64,000 nucleotides of DNA from Rhodococcus ruber NBRC 15591 (GTDB lineage: Bacteria > Actinomycetota > Actinomycetes > Mycobacteriales > Mycobacteriaceae), in NCBI RefSeq assembly GCF_001894945.1, contig NZ_BCXE01000019.1, positions 1-64,000 on the forward strand. Direction: 5' to 3'. A model generated the notes under the pieces. The model did not search any database and had not been told where the DNA came from. It worked only from the letters and a program-made list of their open reading frames with translations. Made by a program: the position numbers and the translations under genes. Positions 1 through 8,113 of the stretch are shown in pieces. Numbering within the stretch: the stretch's first letter is position 1; each line of letters begins with the position of its first letter.

Positions 1-51
1 GACATTCGGTCCGTGGGCGGCGGGGGCGGGGCGACCCGATAGGCTCGCACC

Positions 52-828
52 ATGGCCGGTGTGGACGGGGTGTTGTTCGATATCGAGGGCGTGATCGTGA
101 CGTCGTGGGTGCCCGTGCCGGGCGCCGCCGAGGTGCTCGCCGGGCTTCGTGAGCGGGGCGTGCATCGGGCCTTCCTGACCAACACCACGTCGCGGACGTG
201 TGCGCAGATCGCCGAGACCCTCTCCGGCCTGGGCATGCCGGTCGAACCCGCCGAGATCGTGACGGCCGCGTCCCTCACCGCCGAGTATCTGCGGCAGACC
301 TACCCGGACCGGCGCTGCTGGGTGCTCAACCACGGCGACGTGGAGGCGGACCTCGCGGGCATCGTGCGCGACGAGGACGATCCCGAGGTGGTCGTGCTGG
401 GCGGGGCCGGGCCGGAGTTCAGTCACCGCGCCCTCAGCCGTGTCGCCGAACTGATGCTCGACGGGGTGCCGGTGGTGGCGATGCACCGCGGCGCCACGTG
501 GCAGGCCGCGGACGGGTTGCACATCGACACCGGCGTCTACCTGCCGGGTCTCGAGGAACTGAGCGGGCAGACCGTCGTCGCGGTCGGGAAGCCGTCGATG
601 CGGGGCTTTCTCGCCGCGGCCGAGCTGATGGGCACCGAACCGGACCGGATGGCGGTGGTGGGCGACGATCTCCACGCCGAGGTCATTCCGGGCCAGCGCC
701 TCGGTATGACGGGAATCCTGGTGCGCACCGGCAAGTTTCGGCAGTCGGTGCTCGATCTCGCGGTCGAGCGTCCCGACCGGGTGATCGATTCGGTGGCCGA
801 CCTGCCGGAGCTGCTCGACACGCTCTGA
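52..828 (+). CDS. HAD-superfamily phosphatase, class IIA (LHPP-like)
   Basis: A 258-aa cytoplasmic HAD hydrolase that probably removes phosphate from a small or protein-bound substrate. Motif I is DIEG with nucleophile Asp10; the usual second Asp is Glu12. Motif II is TNTTS (about 43-47), the conserved Lys is Lys180 in VGKPS, and motif IV is GDDLHAE (204-210). The insertion between motifs II and III is the large C2 cap of class IIA, as in NagD and LHPP. The LHPP-type subfamily is the closest match I recognise, but the substrate cannot be read from the sequence. The ATG at 52 is the first start and no upstream sequence is available to judge its promoter. Confidence 0.8.
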   Translation: MAGVDGVLFDIEGVIVTSWVPVPGAAEVLAGLRERGVHRAFLTNTTSRTCAQIAETLSGLGMPVEPAEIVTAASLTAEYLRQTYPDRRCWVLNHGDVEADLAGIVRDEDDPEVVVLGGAGPEFSHRALSRVAELMLDGVPVVAMHRGATWQAADGLHIDTGVYLPGLEELSGQTVVAVGKPSMRGFLAAAELMGTEPDRMAVVGDDLHAEVIPGQRLGMTGILVRTGKFRQSVLDLAVERPDRVIDSVADLPELLDTL

Positions 829-925
829 CGACCTCTCGCTCCGGAAGGGTCCGGCCGGTACCCTCGCGCCGGGGGAGTCGCCCCCGTCCGCAGTATCCGA
901 GCCCCGGCCCAGCGCAGAGGAGACC

Positions 926-1456
926 TTGTTGTCCATCCGATCCATCCGTGCCGTCGTAGTCCCCCGCCGTCTCCTCCGGGCCGGTGTGGTCGCCGCTCTC
1001 GGTGTCGCATCGGCGGCCCTGCTCGGCGTGGGCACCGCCGCGGCGGCACCGGTGACGTGCGTGTCGCCGCCGTCGGCCAACGAGATCCTGGTGTCCGACG
1101 CCGCGAGCTGCGGTGCGACGGCCACCGAGGGCGGCACGGCCCACTCCTTCGCCTCCGAGAGCGGCACCGCGGTGTCGTCGGCCCGGACGGCCGGCGCGGC
1201 CGAAGCCCGTGCGACGGGCTTCGGGACGGCCTTGAGCGGCGCCGGGGACGGTGGCCGCGCCTACGCGTACGCCCTCGGCGGCGGGCTGAGCCATTCCTCG
1301 GCCCAGGGCCCGGTGACGACGGTGTCCGTCGCCGGCTGGGGTTCGGGGGCGACGGCCGATCCGACCGGCGTGACCTGCGTCGGTCCGCAGTCGTTCGCGG
1401 TCAACACGGCCACCGGCCAGTGGTGCGCCGTCGGCGTCGGTTCCACGCGTCGCTGA
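926..1456 (+). CDS. secreted Ala/Gly/Ser-rich protein (DUF6764-like)
   Basis: A 176-aa exported protein of unknown function. A twin of TTG codons begins at 926 behind a good RBS (AGAGGAG at 915-921). Residues 1-40 form a signal peptide: an Arg-rich start, a hydrophobic core and an A-A-A-A-P cleavage region. The mature part is low-complexity Ala/Gly/Ser/Thr with four cysteines, two near each end (TCVSPP, SCGAT, TCVGPQ, WCAVG), which could make two disulfides. It resembles small secreted proteins of Nocardia and Rhodococcus annotated DUF6764; that name is from memory. It ends about 50 nt before the CIRCE region of groEL. Confidence 0.6.
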   Translation: MLSIRSIRAVVVPRRLLRAGVVAALGVASAALLGVGTAAAAPVTCVSPPSANEILVSDAASCGATATEGGTAHSFASESGTAVSSARTAGAAEARATGFGTALSGAGDGGRAYAYALGGGLSHSSAQGPVTTVSVAGWGSGATADPTGVTCVGPQSFAVNTATGQWCAVGVGSTRR

Positions 1457-3331
<1,875 letters not shown>

Positions 3332-3350
3332 TCCACCCCCGACCGTCTTC

Positions 3351-3384
3351 GAGGCCCGGTTCCACTTCGGTGGGGCCGGGCCTC
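3351..3384 (+). terminator. groEL2 terminator hairpin
   Basis: A 15-bp stem (left arm 3351-3365, right arm 3370-3384, two G-T pairs near the tip) capped by a TTCG tetraloop, 19 nt after the groEL2 stop. There is no T tract, which is normal for actinobacterial terminators. It separates groEL2 from the small peptide genes. Confidence 0.8.
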
Positions 3385-3441
3385 GTGGCGTCGGTCGTTC
3401 GGGTGATTTCTCCGATTTCCGCGTTCTCGGGTCGTCGACTC

Positions 3442-3469
3442 TTGTAACAATGGCGTCGCGGCCGTACTT
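3442..3469 (+). promoter_or_regulatory. possible promoter of the small peptide genes
   Basis: TTGTAA, a 16-nt spacer and GTACTT lie 48 nt before the first small peptide gene and after the groEL2 terminator. The match to a housekeeping promoter is partial. Confidence 0.3.
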
Positions 3470-3516
3470 CCAGGACCGCGCATCCGTGACACGGACGAAA
3501 TCAAGGAGGAGTCGCC

Positions 3517-3603
3517 ATGGGATCTCTCGCGGACATCATCGGCTGGGTGCTCGAAAACTTCGATCTGCTGGAAGTTCTGGACTCGCTGAGTGCAGACGAC
3601 TAG
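3517..3603 (+). CDS. 28-aa acidic amphipathic peptide, porin (PorH/PorA)-like
   Basis: A 28-codon frame with an excellent RBS (AAGGAGG at 3503-3509) seven nt before its ATG. The peptide begins MGSLADIIGWVLENF and ends SLSADD. It is acidic, has no cleavable signal, and its Leu/Ile/Val/Trp/Phe residues would lie on one face of a helix. In Corynebacterium glutamicum the pore-forming peptides PorH (57 aa) and PorA (45 aa) are encoded just downstream of groEL2, have the same character, and are inserted in the mycolate outer membrane. Position, size and composition suggest a counterpart here. This is inference: the peptide is shorter and the sequence similarity is only in style. Confidence 0.6.
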   Translation: MGSLADIIGWVLENFDLLEVLDSLSADD

Positions 3604-3633
3604 CGGCCACCCACGACCTGGACGGAGAAGATC

Positions 3634-3711
3634 ATGATCGGCAGCCTGCTCGACCTCATCACGCCCATCCTCGAACTGATCGCCGACCTCGGCTCGGGCA
3701 GCGCGGACTAG
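3634..3711 (+). CDS. 25-aa acidic amphipathic peptide, second porin-like peptide
   Basis: A 25-codon frame 30 nt after the preceding peptide gene, with RBS GGAGAAG at 3624-3630. The peptide starts MIGSLLDLITPILELIAD and ends GSGSAD. Leu and Ile repeat every three to four residues, opposed by Asp and Glu, giving an amphipathic acidic helix; the Ser residues near the tail could be acylation sites like those O-mycoloylated in corynebacterial PorA/PorH. The tandem pair after groEL2 mirrors porH-porA. A strong terminator follows, so the two form their own small transcript. Confidence 0.58.
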   Translation: MIGSLLDLITPILELIADLGSGSAD

Positions 3712-3736
3712 TCCCGGCCCGAGAGCACACCCGAAT

Positions 3737-3776
3737 CGCAGCCGCAGCGCCGGGATCTCCCGCCGCTGCGGCTGCG
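3737..3776. terminator. terminator between peptide genes and BASS transporter
   Basis: A perfect 13-bp inverted repeat (3737-3749 with 3764-3776) between the peptide genes on the plus strand and the convergent transporter gene, so it may serve both directions. Confidence 0.75.
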
Positions 3777-3798
3777 TTCGTGTGAGGTGCCGACCGGG

Positions 3799-4788
3799 TC
3801 AGACCGCGACGGCCGGGGCGGCCGCGCGCTTCGCCAGCCGCGCCGCGATCGCCGCGCACACCAGCAGCTGGATCTGGTGGAACAGCATGAGTGGCAGGAC
3901 GATCAGTCCGATCGGTTGGCCCGGGAACAGGACCGTCGCCATCGGCAGGCCCGTGGCCAGGGACTTGGTCGAACCGCAGAACAGGATCGTCGCGCGGTCC
4001 TCGTAGGCGAAGCCCAGGCGCGGTGCGCCGAACCACGTGAGCGCCAGGACCAGGGCGAGCAGCACGAGGCACACACCCGCCAGGGCGAGCAGCCGCCCGA
4101 GCGACAGGCTCGACCAGATGCCCTCGTTCATGCCGCGACTGAACGCGACGTACACGACGAGCAGGATCGAGCCGCGGTCGACGATCTTCAGCGGCCCGCC
4201 GTGCCTGCCGACCCATCCGCCGATCCAGCGGCGCAGGAGCTGGCCGGCCAGGAACGGGACCAGCAGCATGAGCACGATGTCGAGCACCGCGGAGGCGCTG
4301 AACGTCACGCCCTGCGTGGTCATCGTCAGCGCGACGAGCAGCGGCGTCACGACGATGCCCAGCAGGCTCGAGGCACTGGCGGAGACGACCGCACCCGCGA
4401 TGTTGCCGCGGGCCACGGAGACCAGCGCGATCGACGACTGCACCGTCGACGGCAGCAGGCACAGGTAGAGGACCCCGAGATACAGCGGTTCGGTCAGGAC
4501 GGTCGGCACCAGCATCTTCGTCGCCAGCCCGAGCAGCGGGAACAGCGCGAACGTGGTGGCGAGGATCGTCAGGTGCAGGCGCCAGTGCCGGAGGCCCTCG
4601 AACGCCTCGCGCGTGGACAGTCGCGCCCCGTAGAGGAAGAACAGCAGACCGATGGCGATTTTCGCAGCCCACGTGAAGATGTTCAGGGCCGTGCCCGAGA
4701 CCGGCAGCAGTCCCGCGACCGCGACGGTGGTGAGGATGCCGACGAGGAACGGGTCGAGGCGACCGAGCACGGGAATCCTGGAGAACAT
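3799..4788 (-). CDS. bile acid:sodium symporter-family transporter (SBF-like)
   Basis: A 329-aa polytopic inner-membrane protein with about ten hydrophobic segments. The N-terminus, the AKIAIGLLFFLYGARLS segment and the LPSTVQSSIALVSVARGN segment are typical of the SBF-like branch (YfeH/RCH1 type) of the BASS superfamily, not of classical bile-acid carriers. Family members move organic anions with sodium or affect calcium and surfactant resistance; the substrate here is unknown. The ATG at 4788 is clear. The gene stands alone between a convergent terminator and the small pspC-like gene. Confidence 0.85.
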   Translation of the reverse strand: MFSRIPVLGRLDPFLVGILTTVAVAGLLPVSGTALNIFTWAAKIAIGLLFFLYGARLSTREAFEGLRHWRLHLTILATTFALFPLLGLATKMLVPTVLTEPLYLGVLYLCLLPSTVQSSIALVSVARGNIAGAVVSASASSLLGIVVTPLLVALTMTTQGVTFSASAVLDIVLMLLVPFLAGQLLRRWIGGWVGRHGGPLKIVDRGSILLVVYVAFSRGMNEGIWSSLSLGRLLALAGVCLVLLALVLALTWFGAPRLGFAYEDRATILFCGSTKSLATGLPMATVLFPGQPIGLIVLPLMLFHQIQLLVCAAIAARLAKRAAAPAVAV

Positions 4789-4901
4789 GAGTCGACGCTA
4801 GGACACCGCCGGGACGAGCCGACACCCGGTGTGGGAAGCGTGCACCCTCTCCGGCGTCCCGGAGCGGGTGCATGCTTCCTGGAACGGGTGCAGGCTCGCG
4901 G

Positions 4902-5108
4902 TCACTCCGGCAGCAGCATCCAGAGCGCCAGGTAGACCAGGGCGGCGCCGCCTCCGGTCACGAACGCGGCGACCACCACGCCGGCGCGGACGAGGTTGAC
5001 GTCGATGCCGAAGTACTCGGCGAGGCCGCCGCACACACCGCCGAGCATGCGCTGCGAGCGGGACCGGGCGAAGGGACGGGGAGCGGGGGTGTTGTTCTCG
5101 AATGTCAT
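4902..5108 (-). CDS. PspC-domain membrane protein
   Basis: A 68-aa protein with a single PspC domain: a basic stretch (RSRSQRMLGGVCGGLAEYFGID) followed by two hydrophobic segments. PspC proteins sense or dampen envelope stress. The ATG at 5108 is preferred over a start 12 codons upstream because it places the 47-bp promoter motif at 5142-5188 outside the coding region, at the same 34-nt distance as in the PASTA gene at 5672-6106. Confidence 0.85.
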   Translation of the reverse strand: MTFENNTPAPRPFARSRSQRMLGGVCGGLAEYFGIDVNLVRAGVVVAAFVTGGGAALVYLALWMLLPE

Positions 5109-5141
5109 GCGACAAGAGTGCCGCCACGGGCCTGCCGGTCG

Positions 5142-5188
5142 CATCGGGTGACGCCCCGATTCCTACCCTGATCTTTCGTCTCGGGGTG
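5142..5188 (-). promoter_or_regulatory. 47-bp shared promoter motif, copy 1
   Basis: Identical at 42 of 47 positions to 6141-6187. It contains the inverted repeat ATCGGG-N6-CCCGAT plus conserved CACCCCGAGA and TCAGGGT blocks (minus-strand reading) and ends 34 nt before the pspC-like start. Probably an operator and promoter for one regulator. Confidence 0.65.
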
Positions 5189-5193
5189 TGTCC

Positions 5194-5577
5194 TCAGCGC
5201 TTCTGGGCAAGCGTCTTCTTGAAGACCACCAGGGGCAGCAGCATCCGGGCGACCAGCGCGACGGCCCACACGATCACCGTCGCGAGGATCCAGGTCGCCG
5301 CGCCACTGATCTGCAGTCCGTCGCTGACGAGTGAGGTGACGATCAGCGCGACCAGCGTCGAGACGAGCGCGCTGCTGCCCAGGAGCGCCGGGGTCTTGGT
5401 GACCGCCAGCTGGCGCAGCAGCGGGTCGACGAGCATCGCCGTCACGGTGAACAGGGCGACGGCGATGACGAAGGCGACGCCGTCGAGCGACATGCCGGGC
5501 AGGACCCAGGCGCCGACGAGCAGCGCCAGGGCATTGGCGAGCAGTGCGACGACCGCGGACGCGAGCAGACGGACCAT
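5194..5577 (-). CDS. four-helix membrane protein, phage-holin-4 family
   Basis: A 127-aa integral membrane protein with four hydrophobic helices, a short basic tail (FKKTLAQKR) and the layout of the actinobacterial 'phage holin family' proteins (Pfam Phage_holin_4_2). No phage genes surround it, and this family is widespread on chromosomes with unknown role, so the name should not be read as evidence of a prophage. It lies between the PASTA and PspC genes on the same strand, both of which carry the shared promoter motif, suggesting an envelope function. Confidence 0.75.
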   Translation of the reverse strand: MVRLLASAVVALLANALALLVGAWVLPGMSLDGVAFVIAVALFTVTAMLVDPLLRQLAVTKTPALLGSSALVSTLVALIVTSLVSDGLQISGAATWILATVIVWAVALVARMLLPLVVFKKTLAQKR

Positions 5578-5620
5578 GCGAGGAGAGTAGCCTTCCCGGC
5601 CGGGTCGGTGAACCGGAAAG

Positions 5621-5658
5621 ACGATCGGGCGGGCCGGAATCCCGGCCCGCCCGATCGT
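5621..5658 (-). terminator. terminator after the PASTA gene
   Basis: A perfect 17-bp stem with a 4-nt loop (arms 5621-5637 and 5642-5658), 14 nt after the PASTA gene stop on the minus strand and before the holin-like gene. Confidence 0.85.
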
Positions 5659-5671
5659 CGGCGAGAACTCG

Positions 5672-6106
5672 TCAGTTGCAGACCACCGTCAGGCCCACAC
5701 CCCGCCAGATCGGCGTCTCGACACGTTCGAACTCGTTCTTCTCGTGGTTGTACTGCATGTCGACCTCGGTGCGGTAGCCCCGGTCGCGCTGCCCGGTGAC
5801 GTGGCAGTGGCCGGACGCCGTGCCCGCGCGGTTGACCACGCCGTACGGCACGCCCTGCGCCTCGAGCGTGGCCCGGGCGCTCTGTTCGCTCATGCCGACC
5901 ACGTTCGGGACCGGCCGGGTCGCAGCCTGGGCCGCCGCCGTCCCGGCGCCCAGGAGCACCGCCGTCCCGGCGCCCAGCAACACCGCCGTCCCGGCGCCCA
6001 GCAGCACCGCCGCGGTGCACACGGCGGCGACCGAGGCGCGTATCGAACGTCCTGCGCGGTGCGCGGTTTCGGGTACGACGAGAGAACTGCTCGAAGTGGA
6101 TGTCAT
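5672..6106 (-). CDS. secreted PASTA-domain protein
   Basis: A 144-aa exported protein. Residues 1-60 form a long signal region: a polar start, then a hydrophobic core made of the octapeptide AVLLGAGT repeated three times. The mature part holds one PASTA domain (PNVVGMSEQSARATLEAQG...), the fold that binds peptidoglycan or beta-lactams in PBPs and PknB. Its start is the ATG at 6106, 34 nt from motif copy 2; an in-frame extension far upstream is only absence of stops. It is probably co-regulated with the pspC-like gene. Confidence 0.75.
   Translation of the reverse strand: MTSTSSSSLVVPETAHRAGRSIRASVAAVCTAAVLLGAGTAVLLGAGTAVLLGAGTAAAQAATRPVPNVVGMSEQSARATLEAQGVPYGVVNRAGTASGHCHVTGQRDRGYRTEVDMQYNHEKNEFERVETPIWRGVGLTVVCN
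5940..6011. repeat. three tandem 24-bp repeats in the PASTA signal peptide
   Basis: Three head-to-tail 24-bp units (5940-5963, 5964-5987, 5988-6011) differing at one or two bases. Each encodes eight residues of the hydrophobic core, so unit loss or gain keeps the frame and changes the length of the signal peptide. Confidence 0.9.
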
Positions 6107-6140
6107 GCCTTCGAGCGTGCCGGGCGCAGGACCCGCTCCA

Positions 6141-6187
6141 CATCGGGTGACGCCCCGATCCGCACCCTGAACTTTCTTCTCGGGGTG
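6141..6187 (-). promoter_or_regulatory. 47-bp shared promoter motif, copy 2
   Basis: Second copy of the motif at 5142-5188, 34 nt upstream of the PASTA start and 31 nt upstream of the divergent patatin gene. Copy 1 has no divergent gene, so the minus-strand role is the better supported one. Confidence 0.65.
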
Positions 6188-6217
6188 CGCGCCGACGATG
6201 CTCCGTAGGATCTGGGA

Positions 6218-7249
6218 ATGGCCGGACCGACGCGGGTGGCGCTCGCCCTGGGCAGCGGGGGTGCCCGCGGCTACGCCCACATCGGTGTGATCGAGGCGCT
6301 CGAGGAACGCGGACTCGAGATCGCCGGTGTGGCGGGCTCGTCCATGGGCGCGCTCGTGGGTGGGTTGTACGCGGCCGGCAGGCTCGACGACTACACCCGC
6401 TGGGCGACGTCGTTGACGCAGCTCGACGTGCTGCGGCTGCTCGACGTGTCGCTGTCCGCGCCGGGCGCCATCCACGCCGAGAAGATCCTCGACAAGGTGC
6501 GCGAGATCCTCGGCGACACCCCCATCGAGGGGCTGCGGATCCCGTACACGGCCGTCGCGACGGACCTGGCCGCCGGACGATCCGTCTGGTTCCAGCGCGG
6601 CCCCGTCGACGTGGCGATCCGCGCGTCCATCGCGATTCCCGGCGTGATCACCCCGTACGTGCTCAACGGGCGGGTGCTCGCGGACGGCGGGATCCTCGAT
6701 CCGCTGCCGCTCGCCCCGATCCTCGCCGCGGGTGCCGACGTCACCATCGGTGTCAGTCTCGGGGCCGAGGAACGCGACGTCGACGGCGGCGCCCCGGCCC
6801 ACGCGAGTGCGGAGCCGCGACCGGTCGACGAGTGGATCGGCCGATTCCGCCGCAGCGCCGCGCAACTGCTCGAGCGGGACGTCGTCCGCTCGATGGTGGG
6901 TCGTTTCGGCGGTGGGCCGGGGGCGCGCAGCGACGCCGCGGAGGACGTGGCATCCGAGGACGCCGAGGTCGTCGACGATCCGGTCCCGGTCCCGAAGCTG
7001 AGCCGTTTCGAGGTGATGAACCGCTCGCTCGATCTGATGCAGTCGGCCCTGGCCCGCTACCAGCTCGCCGGGTACCCGCCGGACGTGCTCATCCGCATCC
7101 CCCGCAAGTCGGGTCGCAGTCTCGACTTCCACCGCGCGGCGGAGATGATCGCGCTCGGCCGCAGCCTCACCGAGTCCGCCCTCGACGCCGCGGGACTCGG
7201 GACCGCGCCGGCGGCCGAACCGCCTGACCCGGACACCGGAACCGCCTAG
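6218..7249 (+). CDS. patatin-like phospholipase / esterase (RssA/NTE type)
   Basis: A 343-aa serine lipid hydrolase with the patatin catalytic dyad. It shows the oxyanion loop GSGGARGYAHIG (about 11-22), the nucleophile elbow GSSMG (about 45-49) and the DGG motif (ADGGILDPLPL). The long C-terminal tail has an acidic linker and a conserved actinobacterial segment (RFEVMNRSLDLMQSALARYQLAGYPPD). It probably acts on phospholipids or lysophospholipids at the membrane. The ATG at 6218 has only a weak RBS. The next gene begins 9 nt downstream, so the two lipolytic enzymes are likely co-transcribed. Confidence 0.85.
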   Translation: MAGPTRVALALGSGGARGYAHIGVIEALEERGLEIAGVAGSSMGALVGGLYAAGRLDDYTRWATSLTQLDVLRLLDVSLSAPGAIHAEKILDKVREILGDTPIEGLRIPYTAVATDLAAGRSVWFQRGPVDVAIRASIAIPGVITPYVLNGRVLADGGILDPLPLAPILAAGADVTIGVSLGAEERDVDGGAPAHASAEPRPVDEWIGRFRRSAAQLLERDVVRSMVGRFGGGPGARSDAAEDVASEDAEVVDDPVPVPKLSRFEVMNRSLDLMQSALARYQLAGYPPDVLIRIPRKSGRSLDFHRAAEMIALGRSLTESALDAAGLGTAPAAEPPDPDTGTA

Positions 7250-7258
7250 GCTGAGCCG

Positions 7259-8110
7259 GTGGAGACCGTACCGATCCAGCTGCCGGGCGGCACGACGACA
7301 CCCGTTCGCCTGTTCCCCGGTCCGGAACAGCCGGCCCGCATCGACGCGCCGCGGCCCGTGGTGGTGATCCTGCCCGGTCTCGGCATTCCGGCGGGCTACT
7401 ACGAGCCCTTCGCCGACGCCCTGACCGCGCACGGGTTCGACGCCGCGCTCTGCGAGCTGCCCGGACAGGGCGACAGCCGGCCCCGCCCCGGACCCGACAG
7501 CGACTACGGCTACCAGGAGCTGGTGGCCGTCGACCTGCCGGCCATGCTGGAGGTGGTGCACGAGCGGTTCCTCGACTCCACCCCGTACCTGCTGGGGCAT
7601 TCGATGGGCGGGCAGCTCGGGGCGCTCTATGCCGCCCGCAACCCCGGACGGCTCGGCGGGCTGGTCCTCGTCGCCGCGGGGACCCCGTACTACCGCCACC
7701 ACGCGGGCATCCGCGGGCCGGGTCTGCTCCTCGGGTCCGCGGCGATGTCGATCACCGCGAGCATCGCCGGATTCTGGCCCGGCGACCGGCTCGACGTCGC
7801 CGGTTTCGGTCGCCAGTCCCGGCAGCTCATCTCGGACTGGGCGCGCCTGGCCCGGAGCGGGCGTTTCGAGCCCCGCGACGCCGACGTCGACTACGAGCAG
7901 CGGCTCGCCGAGCTGAGCCTGCCGGTCCTGTCCGTCACTGTCGAGGGCGACGACCTCACGCCGGTCGCCGCCGCCCGGCACCTGCTCGAGAAGATGCCGG
8001 GCGCGGACGTGACGACGTGGCACCAGTCCCGGCCGCTGGGGCACAACGGCTGGATTCGCGACAACGCGGACACCGTCGACCGCATCGCGGCCTGGTTGAA
8101 GGACCGGTGA
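7259..8110 (+). CDS. alpha/beta hydrolase
   Basis: A 283-aa alpha/beta-fold hydrolase of the lysophospholipase/monoacylglycerol lipase style. It has the nucleophile elbow GHSMGG, an acidic residue after the sixth strand (VEGDDLTPV) and a catalytic His in GHNGW near the C-terminus. The start is a GTG at 7259, 9 nt after the patatin-gene stop. Pairing with the patatin suggests sequential breakdown of phospholipid or glyceride, but the substrate is not determined by the motifs. Confidence 0.82.
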   Translation: METVPIQLPGGTTTPVRLFPGPEQPARIDAPRPVVVILPGLGIPAGYYEPFADALTAHGFDAALCELPGQGDSRPRPGPDSDYGYQELVAVDLPAMLEVVHERFLDSTPYLLGHSMGGQLGALYAARNPGRLGGLVLVAAGTPYYRHHAGIRGPGLLLGSAAMSITASIAGFWPGDRLDVAGFGRQSRQLISDWARLARSGRFEPRDADVDYEQRLAELSLPVLSVTVEGDDLTPVAAARHLLEKMPGADVTTWHQSRPLGHNGWIRDNADTVDRIAAWLKDR

Positions 8111-8113
8111 GTT

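Noticed and set aside
3517-3711. The two peptide frames as mere leader peptides or attenuator
   Set aside because: They lie after the groEL2 terminator, have two separate strong RBS sequences, and no gene follows on the same strand for them to control.
5194-5577. Prophage suggested by a holin-family protein
   Set aside because: No other phage gene, integrase or attachment site is nearby; the family is common on actinobacterial chromosomes.
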